Below are positions 28,741 to 37,096 of a DNA stretch of 64,000 bases, one piece after another. The notes under the pieces are model-generated. The model was not told the DNA's origin. It did not search any database and worked only from the letters and a program-made list of their open reading frames with translations. Numbering within the stretch: the first letter of the stretch is position 1; each line of letters begins with the position of its first letter. Source of the DNA: Sphingomonas carotinifaciens (lineage in GTDB: Bacteria > Pseudomonadota > Alphaproteobacteria > Sphingomonadales > Sphingomonadaceae); NCBI RefSeq assembly GCF_009789535.1, contig NZ_WSUT01000005.1, forward strand, positions 1,921,501-1,985,500, given 5' to 3'. The position numbers and the translations under genes were made by a program.

Positions 28741-31109
28741 TGGCAAGCCGCCGCGATCTGCTGCGCTGGTCGGTGTCGGCCTCCGCGCTCGCCTTCCTGC
28801 CTGCCGCCGCCCGCCCGGCCACGCCGCTCTACAAGGATGCACGCGCGCCCGTGGACCTGCGCGTCCGCGACCTGATGGGCCGGATGACACTGGACGAGAA
28901 GGTGGCGCAACTCATCACCCTTTCCACCTCGAAGCGTGACGTGATGAACGAGGCGCGCGCCTTCGATCCGGGCAGGGCGGACGCCGCCTATCCCCACGGC
29001 ATCGGCCAGATCGCGCGGCCGTCCGACCGGGGCGGTGCGGCGACCGCCAACAACACCGGCACCGACGTCACCGGCCGCTGGCGCGCACCGGCCGACACGA
29101 TCGCCTTCGTCAACGCGGCGCAAGGCTGGGCAGTGGAGCGCAGCCGCCTCGGCATCCCGATCCTGTTCCATGAGGAAGCGCTGCACGGCTACATGGCGCC
29201 CGAGGCGACTAGCTTTCCGCAGGCGATCGCACTCGCTGGCAGCTTTGACCGTGATCTGGTCGAGCGCGTCAATGCGGTGATCGCGCGCGAGGTGCGGGCG
29301 CACGGCACCGTGCTGGCCCTGTCGCCCGTCGTCGATATCGCCCGCGACCCGCGCTGGGGCCGGATCGAGGAGACGTTCGGCGAGGACGCCTATCTGTGTG
29401 GCGAGATGGGCGTGGCCGCGGTTATGGGCCTGCAGGGGCCGGGCAGGACGCTGGCACCGGGCAAGGTCTTCGCTACGCTCAAGCACATGACCGGCCACGG
29501 CCAGCCGGAAAGCGGCGAGAATGTCGCGCCCGCCCCGATCGCCGAGCGGGAGCTTCGCGAACGCTTCTTTCCGCCTTTCCGCAAGGTGGTGAAGCGGACC
29601 GGCATCGGCGCGGTCATGCCCTCCTATAACGAGATCGACGGCGTCCCCAGCCACGCGAACCGCTGGCTGCTGACGCAGGTGTTGCGCGGCGAATGGGGCT
29701 TCGACGGCGCGATCGTCAGCGATTATGCCGCCATCCCCGAACTCGCCAGCTTCCACCACGTCGCCGCCGACATGGACGGTGCCGCCCGCCTGGCGCTCGC
29801 CGCCGGCGTCGATAGCGACCTGCCCGACGGGCAGGCCTTCCGCTCGCTTGCCGATCAGGTGCGCGCCGGCAAGGTTTCGCTCGCCGCGGTCGATGCCGCA
29901 TGCCGCCGCATGCTGACGCTGAAGTTCCGCGCCGGGCTGTTCGAGGGTGCCACCGTCGATCCCCGCGCCGCCGCCCGCCTGACCGCGAATGACGAGGCGA
30001 GGGCGCTTGCCCGCGAGGCCGCGGAAAAGTCGATCGCGCTGCTCGTCAACGACGGCACCCTGCCGCTGACGCCGGGCGGGCACAGGCGCGTGGCGGTGAT
30101 CGGCCCCAATGCCGCGGTCGCACGGCTGGGCGGCTATTCGTCCATCCCGAAATCGCCGGTTTCGCTGCTCGACGGCGTCCGCCAGCGTCTCGCCGGCCGT
30201 GCCGAGGTCGTCCATGCGCAGGGCGTCTTCATCACGCAGAGCGAGGATCGCTCCGCCAACGAGGTGCTGCTCGCCGATCCCGCGAAGAACCGCCAGCTTA
30301 TCGCCGAGGCGGTGGCGGTGGCGAACACCGCCGATATCGTCCTGCTCGCCATCGGCGACACCGAACAGACCAGCCGCGAGGGCTATGCGAAGAACCATCT
30401 CGGCGACCGCACCGACCTCGACCTGCTCGGCGAACAGAACGCGCTGTTTCTCGCGCTCAAGGCGACCGGAAAGCCCGTCGTGGTGCTCGCGATCAACGGT
30501 CGTCCGCCGTCGTGGCCGACCGTGACGGGGGGCGCCAATGCCGTGCTGGAATGCTGGTATATGGGGCAGGAGGGGGGCCATGCGATGGCCGCCGCGCTGT
30601 TCGGCGACGTCAATCCGGGCGCCAAGCTGCCCGTCACCGTCGCGCGCCATGTCGGGCAGTTGCCGGTCTTCTACGACGCAAAGCCATCGGCGCGGCGCGG
30701 CTATCTGTTCGACACCACCGATCCGCTGTTCCCGTTCGGCTTCGGCCTCAGCTACACGACCTTTCGGCTTTCCCCGCCGCGCCTGTCCGCCACCCGCATC
30801 GGTGTCGCGGCCAGCGTCGAGGTCGAGGTGGACGTGACCAACACCGGCACGCGGGCGGGGGACGAGGTCGTCCAGCTCTACGTCCATGATCTGGTCGCCA
30901 GCGTCACCCAGCCGATCAAGGCGCTGAAGGGTTTCCAGCGCGTCTCGCTCAAGCCCGGCGAGCGGCGCACCGTGCGCTTCACCCTCGGCCCCGACGCCTT
31001 CGCGCTGTGGAACCTCGACATGGAGGAGGTGGTCGAACCCGGCCAGTTCCACATCATGACCGGCGCCAACAGCCGCGATCTCCAGTCCGTTACCCTAGAC
31101 ATCGCCTGA
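28737..31109 (+). CDS. Exported GH3 beta-xylosidase/beta-glucosidase
   Basis: A 790-residue GH3 enzyme with a twin-arginine-type signal (SRRDLLRWS) ahead of a hydrophobic stretch, pointing to Tat export of a folded protein. It has the GH3 barrel (GIPILFHEEALHGYMA, DIARDPRWGRIEETFGED, KHMTGHGQPESG), the nucleophile Asp in GAIVSDYAAIPEL near residue 330, the alpha/beta sandwich (RVAVIGPNAAVARLGGYS), and a C-terminal fibronectin-III-like domain (DVTNTGTRAGDEVVQLY). Given its neighbours, xylosidase action on xylo-oligosaccharides is likely. It leads a rightward set of genes with manD 9 bp behind it. Confidence 0.92.
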   Translation: MMASRRDLLRWSVSASALAFLPAAARPATPLYKDARAPVDLRVRDLMGRMTLDEKVAQLITLSTSKRDVMNEARAFDPGRADAAYPHGIGQIARPSDRGGAATANNTGTDVTGRWRAPADTIAFVNAAQGWAVERSRLGIPILFHEEALHGYMAPEATSFPQAIALAGSFDRDLVERVNAVIAREVRAHGTVLALSPVVDIARDPRWGRIEETFGEDAYLCGEMGVAAVMGLQGPGRTLAPGKVFATLKHMTGHGQPESGENVAPAPIAERELRERFFPPFRKVVKRTGIGAVMPSYNEIDGVPSHANRWLLTQVLRGEWGFDGAIVSDYAAIPELASFHHVAADMDGAARLALAAGVDSDLPDGQAFRSLADQVRAGKVSLAAVDAACRRMLTLKFRAGLFEGATVDPRAAARLTANDEARALAREAAEKSIALLVNDGTLPLTPGGHRRVAVIGPNAAVARLGGYSSIPKSPVSLLDGVRQRLAGRAEVVHAQGVFITQSEDRSANEVLLADPAKNRQLIAEAVAVANTADIVLLAIGDTEQTSREGYAKNHLGDRTDLDLLGEQNALFLALKATGKPVVVLAINGRPPSWPTVTGGANAVLECWYMGQEGGHAMAAALFGDVNPGAKLPVTVARHVGQLPVFYDAKPSARRGYLFDTTDPLFPFGFGLSYTTFRLSPPRLSATRIGVAASVEVEVDVTNTGTRAGDEVVQLYVHDLVASVTQPIKALKGFQRVSLKPGERRTVRFTLGPDAFALWNLDMEEVVEPGQFHIMTGANSRDLQSVTLDIA

Positions 31110-31118
31110 AGGACCACG

Positions 31119-32330
31119 ATGCCGAAGATCGTCTCCGCCCGCGTCATCGTCACCTGTCCGGGCCGCAATTTCGTCACGCTCCGCATCGAATGCGACGACG
31201 GCACCACCGGCCTCGGCGACGCGACGCTGAACGGCCGCGAACTGTCCGTCGCCAGCTACCTGACCGACCATGTCATCCCCTGCCTGATCGGCCGCGACGC
31301 CCACCGGATCGAGGATATCTGGCAATATCTCTACAAGGGCGCCTATTGGCGCCGCGGCCCGGTGACGATGACCGCGATCGCCGCGGTCGACATGGCGCTG
31401 TGGGACATCAAGGGCAAGGTTGCGGGCCTGCCCGTCTACCAGCTTCTCGGGGGCGCGGTGCGCGACGGCTGCATGGTCTATGCCCATGCCAACGGCACCA
31501 GCATCGAGGACACCATCGCCGAGGCGATCCGCCACCGCGACCGGGGATACCGGGCGATCCGCCTGCAATGCGGCGTGCCGGGCCTTGCCTCCACCTACGG
31601 CGTCGCCAAGGCGGGCCAGCGCTACGAGCCGGCCGATGGCGACCTGCCGACCGAGGCGGTGTGGTCGACCGAGAAATATATGCGCATCGTGCCGCAACTG
31701 TTCGCCGCCGCCCGCGAGGCGCTGGGCTGGGACATCCATCTGCTGCACGACATCCATCACCGCCTTACCCCGATCGAGGCGGGGCGGCTGGGCCGCGATC
31801 TGGAGCCCTATCGCCCCTTCTGGCTGGAGGATGCGACGCCGGCGGAGAACCAGGACGCGTTCCGCCTGATCCGCCAGCACACCACCGCGCCGCTCGCGGT
31901 GGGCGAGGTCTTCAATTCGATCTGGGACTGCAAGACGCTGATCGAGACGCAGTCGATCGATTATATCCGTGCCACCATCGTCCATGCCGGCGGGATCACG
32001 CACTTGCGCCGCATCGCCGCGTTGGCCGAGCTGTATCAGGTCCGCACCGGCTGCCACGGCGCCACCGACCTGTCGCCGGTGACGATGGCCGCCGCGCTGC
32101 ATTTCGGCCTGTCGGTGCCCAATTTCGGTATTCAGGAACACATGCCCCACACCGCCGAGACCGATGCGGTCTTTCCCCATGGCTACCGCTTCGCAGACGG
32201 CATGATGCATCCGGGCGACGCGCCGGGGCTGGGCGTGGACATCGACGAGGATCTGGCGGCGACGTACGAATACAAGCGCGCCTTCCTGCCCGTAAACCGA
32301 CTGGAGGACGGCACGCTATGGAGCTGGTGA
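31119..32330 (+). CDS. manD: D-mannonate dehydratase, enolase superfamily (ManD)
   Basis: Dehydrates D-mannonate to 2-keto-3-deoxygluconate (KDG), a step in glucuronate breakdown. At 403 residues it matches the RspA/ManD family, which includes a characterised Novosphingobium enzyme. Motifs are [17 protein letters not shown], the metal-binding Asp in [12 protein letters not shown], Glu in [10 protein letters not shown], Glu in [13 protein letters not shown], and the [15 protein letters not shown] and FGIQEHMPH blocks. It follows the GH3 gene by 9 bp. Acid-sugar dehydratases of this type differ in substrate, but the fructuronate reductase two genes on supports mannonate. Confidence 0.93.
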   Translation: MPKIVSARVIVTCPGRNFVTLRIECDDGTTGLGDATLNGRELSVASYLTDHVIPCLIGRDAHRIEDIWQYLYKGAYWRRGPVTMTAIAAVDMALWDIKGKVAGLPVYQLLGGAVRDGCMVYAHANGTSIEDTIAEAIRHRDRGYRAIRLQCGVPGLASTYGVAKAGQRYEPADGDLPTEAVWSTEKYMRIVPQLFAAAREALGWDIHLLHDIHHRLTPIEAGRLGRDLEPYRPFWLEDATPAENQDAFRLIRQHTTAPLAVGEVFNSIWDCKTLIETQSIDYIRATIVHAGGITHLRRIAALAELYQVRTGCHGATDLSPVTMAAALHFGLSVPNFGIQEHMPHTAETDAVFPHGYRFADGMMHPGDAPGLGVDIDEDLAATYEYKRAFLPVNRLEDGTLWSW

Positions 32331-32367
32331 GCCACGTCACGCCCTCTCCCACTCTTGGAGCATCCGG

Positions 32368-32390
32368 TGAACAGCGCTCCGCGCTGTTCA
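32368..32390. repeat. 10-bp inverted repeat in the manD-MFS gap
   Basis: TGAACAGCGC and GCGCTGTTCA form a perfect hairpin with a 3-base loop, 38 bp after the manD stop. The 229-bp gap here has no gene and also carries CCCTCTCCC-type repeat sequence at both ends, of the kind dispersed in many sphingomonad genomes. Confidence 0.65.
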
Positions 32391-32529
32391 GCCAGCGTCG
32401 GCGGCATGGGCGACCTGATGCTGGAAGGGGCGCGCTGCCGTCAGGCAGTGGGAAGGGTGAGGGGCTGCCGCGGGCGGGGCACTGCTTGGCAACCCCTCAC
32501 CCTCCCCACGGCTATGCCGCGGGGCCCCT

Positions 32530-32552
32530 CCCTCTCCCCGGAGGGGAGAGGG
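32530..32552 (+). promoter_or_regulatory. Hairpin covering the MFS ribosome-binding site
   Basis: CCCTCTCCCC and GGGGAGAGGG form a perfect 10-bp stem with a 3-base loop. The right arm is also the only Shine-Dalgarno-like sequence before the MFS ATG at 32560. When folded in mRNA the site would be hidden, which could lower translation of the transporter relative to manD. Role inferred. Confidence 0.5.
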
Positions 32553-32559
32553 CCGACGT

Positions 32560-33888
32560 ATGAGCAACTTCACCGAAACCGCCGCCGAAGCACCGGAAAC
32601 CGCCGCGCACGCCGTTCCCCGTCCGCGCGGCCGCATCCGCTGGGCGATCTGCGCGCTGCTCTTCGCCGCCGTGGTCCTGAGCTATATCGACCGGCTCGTG
32701 CTGGGCGTGCTGAAGCCGCAACTGACCGCGCTCTACGGCTGGACCAACACCGGCTACGGCGACATCACCGGTTATTTCCAGGTCTTCTACGGCATCGGCT
32801 TTCTGCTGTTCGGCTGGGCGATCGACCGCATCGGTCCGCGCCTGGGCTATCTGCTGGCGATGGGAAGCTGGACGCTCGGCCATTTCGCGCAGATCCTGGT
32901 CACCTCCACCACCGGCTTCGTCATCGCGCGCATCCCGCTCGCATTCGGCGAGGCGGGCACTTATCCATCCGCGCTCGCCGCCGCGTCGCAGTGGTTTCCG
33001 CAAAAGGAACGCGCGCTCGCCATCGGCATCTTCAATGCCGGCGCCAATGTCGGGGCGATCATCACCCCGCTGCTCGTGTCGTTCATCGTCGCCGGGTTGC
33101 TGTTCGACTGGCGCTGGGCGTTCCTGATCACCGGCAGCTTCAACCTCGTCTGGCTGTTCGTCTGGTGGCGCTTCTACCGCGCGCCGCACGAGCATGCGGC
33201 GATCACGCCCGAGGAGCGCCGCTGGATCGAGGCGGAGCCGGCCGACACCAGCGGCCGTGCCGGCTTCCTGACGGTGCTGCGCCACCGCGCGGCATGGGCC
33301 TATATGGCCGGGCGCTTCCTGATCGATCCGGTCTGGTGGACCTTCCTGTTCTGGCTGCCGGACTTCTTCAACACCCGCTACGGCTATGACCTGAAGAGCT
33401 TCGGCCCGCCGCTCGTCGCCATCTACATCCTGGCCGATTTCGGCGCGATCGCGGGGGGCTGGTATTCGTCGCACCTGTTGAAGCGGGGCGTCTTTGCCGG
33501 CACCGCACGCAAGCGGGCGATGTTCGCCTGCGCGCTGTTCGCGGTACCGGTCATGTTCGCGGCGCAGGCGTCGAACATCTGGATCGCGGTAACGCTGATC
33601 GGGCTGGCGTGCGCCGCGCATCAGGGCTTCTCCACCAACCTGTTCGCGCTGCCCGGCGACCAGTTCCCGCGCTTCGCGCAAGGGACGCTGATCGGCCTTG
33701 GCGGCTTTGCCGGCGCGGTGGGCGGCTTCATCGCGTCCAAGTCGCTCGGCCTGCTGCTCGACCGGGTGGGCAGCTACCAACCCTTCTTTATCGCCTGCGG
33801 CCTGGCCTATCTGCTCGCATTGCTGGTCTTCCACCTGCTCAATCCGCGCTATCAGAATGTCCGCATCATCACGGAGGCCAAGGCTTGA
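32560..33888 (+). CDS. MFS transporter, hexuronate/anion:cation symporter type
   Basis: A 442-residue inner-membrane carrier with 12 predicted helices, similar in layout to ExuT/GudP-type transporters of the ACS family. The cytoplasmic tail VPRPRGRIRWAICALLF leads into helix 1 with SYIDRLVLGVLKPQL. Loop 2-3 has WAIDRIGPRLGY, and helix 4 has ARIPLAFGEAGTYPSALAAASQWF. Placed between manD and the fructuronate reductase gene, it probably imports glucuronate or aldouronate released outside the cytoplasm. Substrate is inferred from context. Confidence 0.87.
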   Translation: MSNFTETAAEAPETAAHAVPRPRGRIRWAICALLFAAVVLSYIDRLVLGVLKPQLTALYGWTNTGYGDITGYFQVFYGIGFLLFGWAIDRIGPRLGYLLAMGSWTLGHFAQILVTSTTGFVIARIPLAFGEAGTYPSALAAASQWFPQKERALAIGIFNAGANVGAIITPLLVSFIVAGLLFDWRWAFLITGSFNLVWLFVWWRFYRAPHEHAAITPEERRWIEAEPADTSGRAGFLTVLRHRAAWAYMAGRFLIDPVWWTFLFWLPDFFNTRYGYDLKSFGPPLVAIYILADFGAIAGGWYSSHLLKRGVFAGTARKRAMFACALFAVPVMFAAQASNIWIAVTLIGLACAAHQGFSTNLFALPGDQFPRFAQGTLIGLGGFAGAVGGFIASKSLGLLLDRVGSYQPFFIACGLAYLLALLVFHLLNPRYQNVRIITEAKA

Positions 33889-35312
33889 GACTTTCCGACG
33901 CCGCGCTGGCGCATCTGCCCGCCGACATTGCCCGTCCCGCCTATGACCGTGCCGCCGTCCGCCGCGGCGTCGTGCATCTGGGGATCGGCGCCTTTCACCG
34001 CGCGCATCAGGCCGCGATCTTCGAGGCCGCACTGGCATCGGGCGATCTGCGTTGGGGCATCACCGGCGTATCGCTCCGCTCGGCCGCCGTCCGCGACCAG
34101 ATGGCGCCCCAGGACGGGCTCTACACGCTTCTCGTCCGCGACGGGGCGGGGGAGCGCGCGCAGGTCATGGGCGCGGTGCTGGAGGTGTTGGTCGCGCCGG
34201 AGGACCCCGCCGCCGTCGTCGCGGCGCTGGCCCGTCCCGACACGCATCTGGTCACGCTCACCGTGACCGAAAAGGGCTATAAGCTGGACCGGGCGAAGGG
34301 CACGCTGCTTGCCGACGACGCCGATATCGCGCACGATCTGGCCGATCTCGCCGCGCCGCGCACCGCCCCCGGTTTCCTCGTCGCCGGCCTTGCCGCTCGC
34401 CGCGCCGCCGGCCTGCCGCCTTTCACTGTGCTGTCCTGCGACAATCTGCCGCATAACGGTGCCCTGCTGCGCGCCGCCGTGCTCGAAATGGCCCGCGCGC
34501 ATGATGGCGGTCTTGCCGACTGGATCGCGGCGGAGGGCGCCTTCCCCGCATCGATGGTCGATCGCATCGTGCCCGCCACCACCCCCGACGACATCGCCGC
34601 GCTCGCCACCCGCCTCGGCGTCGAGGATCAGGCGATGGTGAAGACCGAGCCCTTTCTGCAATGGGTGGTTGAGGATTGCTTTTGCGGTCCGCGCCCCGAC
34701 TTCACCGGGGTGCAGCTGACCGCCGATGTCGCGCCCTGGGAGGATGCCAAGCTGCGCCTGCTCAACGGCGCCCATTCCAGCATCGCCTATCTCGGCGGGC
34801 TGATCGGCGACGCCTTTGTTCACGAATTCGTCGCGCGCGAAGAGGGCCGGGCCTTTGTCGAGCGGCTCTGGGATCAGGCCGCCGCCACGCTGAACCCGCC
34901 GCCCGGCCTCGACATTGCCGCCTACCGCGCCGCGCTGGTGGCACGCTTCGCCAACCCGGCGCTGCAGCATCGCACCCGCCAGATCGCGATGGACGGGTCG
35001 CAGAAACTGCCGCAGCGCCTGCTTGCGCCGCTGGTGGCCGGACAGGGGGATGCGCTGGCGCTCGGCGTCGCCGCCTGGATACGCTGGCAATCGGGGCGGA
35101 CCGATGCCGGTGAGACGTTCACCGTCGATGATCCGCTCGCCGACCGCCTGGCCGTGGCGGCACGCAGCGACGATCCCGTCACCGCGACGCTGGCGCTGCT
35201 CGGCACACGCGTCGAGCCGGCGGTTCACGATCTGATCGCGGCACACCTGACCAACCTCGAACGATCGGGTGCGCACGGCGCCATCCGAACATTGCTGAAG
35301 GCTTCGCAATGA
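33885..35312 (+). CDS. uxuB: Mannitol dehydrogenase family protein, probable fructuronate reductase
   Basis: A 475-residue NAD-dependent polyol dehydrogenase of the family that includes UxuB, which interconverts fructuronate and mannonate. The N-terminus RGVVHLGIGAFHRAHQAAIFE is the family nucleotide-binding motif. Further motifs are VTLTVTEKGY, VLSCDNLPHNG and KLRLLNGAHSSIAYLG, the last including the catalytic Lys region. The best start is TTG at 33885, overlapping the MFS stop as TTGA, with GGAGG about 8 bases before it; an ATG is not available at the right place. The mannonate product feeds ManD, so fructuronate reductase fits better than mannitol dehydrogenase. Confidence 0.85.
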   Translation: MRLSDAALAHLPADIARPAYDRAAVRRGVVHLGIGAFHRAHQAAIFEAALASGDLRWGITGVSLRSAAVRDQMAPQDGLYTLLVRDGAGERAQVMGAVLEVLVAPEDPAAVVAALARPDTHLVTLTVTEKGYKLDRAKGTLLADDADIAHDLADLAAPRTAPGFLVAGLAARRAAGLPPFTVLSCDNLPHNGALLRAAVLEMARAHDGGLADWIAAEGAFPASMVDRIVPATTPDDIAALATRLGVEDQAMVKTEPFLQWVVEDCFCGPRPDFTGVQLTADVAPWEDAKLRLLNGAHSSIAYLGGLIGDAFVHEFVAREEGRAFVERLWDQAAATLNPPPGLDIAAYRAALVARFANPALQHRTRQIAMDGSQKLPQRLLAPLVAGQGDALALGVAAWIRWQSGRTDAGETFTVDDPLADRLAVAARSDDPVTATLALLGTRVEPAVHDLIAAHLTNLERSGAHGAIRTLLKASQ

Positions 35313-36940
35313 TCCGCACCCTCTTGCTCGCCACCGCCGCGCTTGGCCTCGCCACGCCTGCGCTCGCCGATCCGCCGCGGCTGGTGAAGAAGGGGGACGC
35401 GACCCAGCTCGTCGTGAATGGCAAGCCGATGCTGATGATCGCGGGCGAGCTGTCCAACTCCGCCGCCTCCAGCGCCGATTACATGGCGCCGCATTGGGCA
35501 CGGCTGCGCGCGATGCATCTCAACACCGTTCTTGCGCCCGTCTCGTGGGAACTGATCGAGCCGGTCGAGGGGCGCTATGACTGGTCCTCGGTCGATACGA
35601 TGCTGAAGGCGGCGCGCGCCAACGACCTGAAGCTCGTCATCCTGTGGTTCGGGGCGTGGAAGAACTCCATGTCCACCTATGTGCCGTCCTGGGTGAAGCG
35701 CGATCATGCCCGCTTCCCGCGTGCGGAGCTGCCGAACGGGCAGGGGGTGGAAATCCTGTCCACCTTCGGCGCCGATACGCTGCGCGCGGACCAGCGTGCG
35801 CTGGCCGCACTGATGGCGCATCTGAAGGCGGTGGACGACCGCGACAACACGGTGGTGATGCTCCAGGTCGAAAACGAGATCGGCATGCTGCCCGTCGCGC
35901 GCGATTACAGCGCGGCCGCCAACGCCGCCTTCCGGCAACCGGTGCCGCCCGAACTGGTCAACTATCTCGTCGCGCACCGCGACACGCTGGTCCCCGAGAT
36001 GAAGGCGATGTGGACGGAGCGGGGCGCCAGAACCGCTGGCAGCTGGGAGGAGCTGTTCGGCCCCGGCGATGCCGCGGCGGAGGTGTTCGCCGCCTGGCAT
36101 TATGCGCGCTTCGCCGATGGTCTCGCCGCGGCCGGCAAGGCGGCCTATCCGATGCCGATGTACGTCAACGTCGCGCTCAATCGTCCGGGGCGTATTCCCG
36201 GCGAATATCCCAGCGGCGGGCCGCTCCCCCACCTGATCGACGTGTGGAAGGCCGGCGCCCCCAGCCTCGATTTCCTGGCGCCCGACATCTACTTCCCGAA
36301 CTTCACCCAGATCGTCGATCGCTACAAGCGGCCGGACAATCCCCTGTTCATCCCCGAGGCGCACAACGCCGACAATCCGATCGTTCCCGCCAACGCCTTT
36401 TATGCGATCGGCGAACATGATGCGCTCGGCTTCGGGCCGTTTTCCATCGACTCGATCGATGAAGCACCCGGCGCGCTGAAGGATGCCTATGCGGTGCTCG
36501 ACCAGCTTCGCCCGATGATCCTCGATGCGCAGGGGACGGGCCGCATGGCCGGGTTCAAGCCCCGCCAGCGCTACGACGAGACGGTGGATTACGAGCCGCA
36601 GGTGCGCGACATCGGCGGCTACCGCTTCACCATCGCCTATGCCGATATCCAGCGGCCGACGATGACGCCGGACACCGCCGGCTATGGCGGTCTCATCATC
36701 CAGACCGGCGAGGACGAATATCTGGTCGCCGGGCAGGGGATCACCGTCACCTTCAAGCCGATCGGCGACGGACCGGGGCTCGCCGGGATCGATCGTGCGC
36801 ATGAAGGCGTGTTCGATGCTGCCGGCAACTGGAAGCCGGGCCGGCTGCTGAATGGCGACCAGACGCACCAGGGGCGGCATATCCGCCTGCCCGCCGGGAC
36901 ATGGGGTATCCAGCGGGTGCGCCTCTATCGCTACCGATAG
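35309..36940 (+). CDS. Exported GH35-like glycosidase with DUF5597-type C-terminus
   Basis: A 543-residue secreted enzyme (signal peptide ending TPALADPP). The barrel resembles GH35 beta-galactosidases: LNTVLAPVSWELIEPVEGRYDW, LVILWFGAWKNSMSTYVPSWVK, the acid/base Glu in MLQVENEIG near residue 190 and the nucleophile Glu in FIPEAHN near residue 350. The C-terminal beta domain (YGGLIIQTGEDEYLVAGQG) is of the DUF5597 type. Its ATG overlaps the preceding stop (ATGA), so it belongs to the same operon. A role in trimming galactosyl or arabinopyranosyl side groups of hemicellulose is plausible but unproven. Confidence 0.85.
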   Translation: MIRTLLLATAALGLATPALADPPRLVKKGDATQLVVNGKPMLMIAGELSNSAASSADYMAPHWARLRAMHLNTVLAPVSWELIEPVEGRYDWSSVDTMLKAARANDLKLVILWFGAWKNSMSTYVPSWVKRDHARFPRAELPNGQGVEILSTFGADTLRADQRALAALMAHLKAVDDRDNTVVMLQVENEIGMLPVARDYSAAANAAFRQPVPPELVNYLVAHRDTLVPEMKAMWTERGARTAGSWEELFGPGDAAAEVFAAWHYARFADGLAAAGKAAYPMPMYVNVALNRPGRIPGEYPSGGPLPHLIDVWKAGAPSLDFLAPDIYFPNFTQIVDRYKRPDNPLFIPEAHNADNPIVPANAFYAIGEHDALGFGPFSIDSIDEAPGALKDAYAVLDQLRPMILDAQGTGRMAGFKPRQRYDETVDYEPQVRDIGGYRFTIAYADIQRPTMTPDTAGYGGLIIQTGEDEYLVAGQGITVTFKPIGDGPGLAGIDRAHEGVFDAAGNWKPGRLLNGDQTHQGRHIRLPAGTWGIQRVRLYRYR

Positions 36941-37015
36941 GCGATTTGGTGTCGGATAGTGGCCTTATGACCACATAGATAGGCTTGACCAATCCGATGT
37001 AACGTGGTCAGATGA

Positions 37016-37029
37016 TGATAGCGCTATCA
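37016..37029. promoter_or_regulatory. LacI-type operator, perfect 14-bp palindrome TGATAGCGCTATCA
   Basis: The best copy of the operator set, 67 bp before the large TonB receptor gene. The 156-bp gap between the GH35-like gene and the receptor has no other feature I can support. It implies the receptor has its own regulated promoter under the same LacI-type protein. Confidence 0.8.
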
Positions 37030-37096
37030 GATTAGAAGCGTTCGCGGCACCCAGCCAGATGAAGCGGGGCCGGTCCTTTGATCAAGGAGGGGAAGA

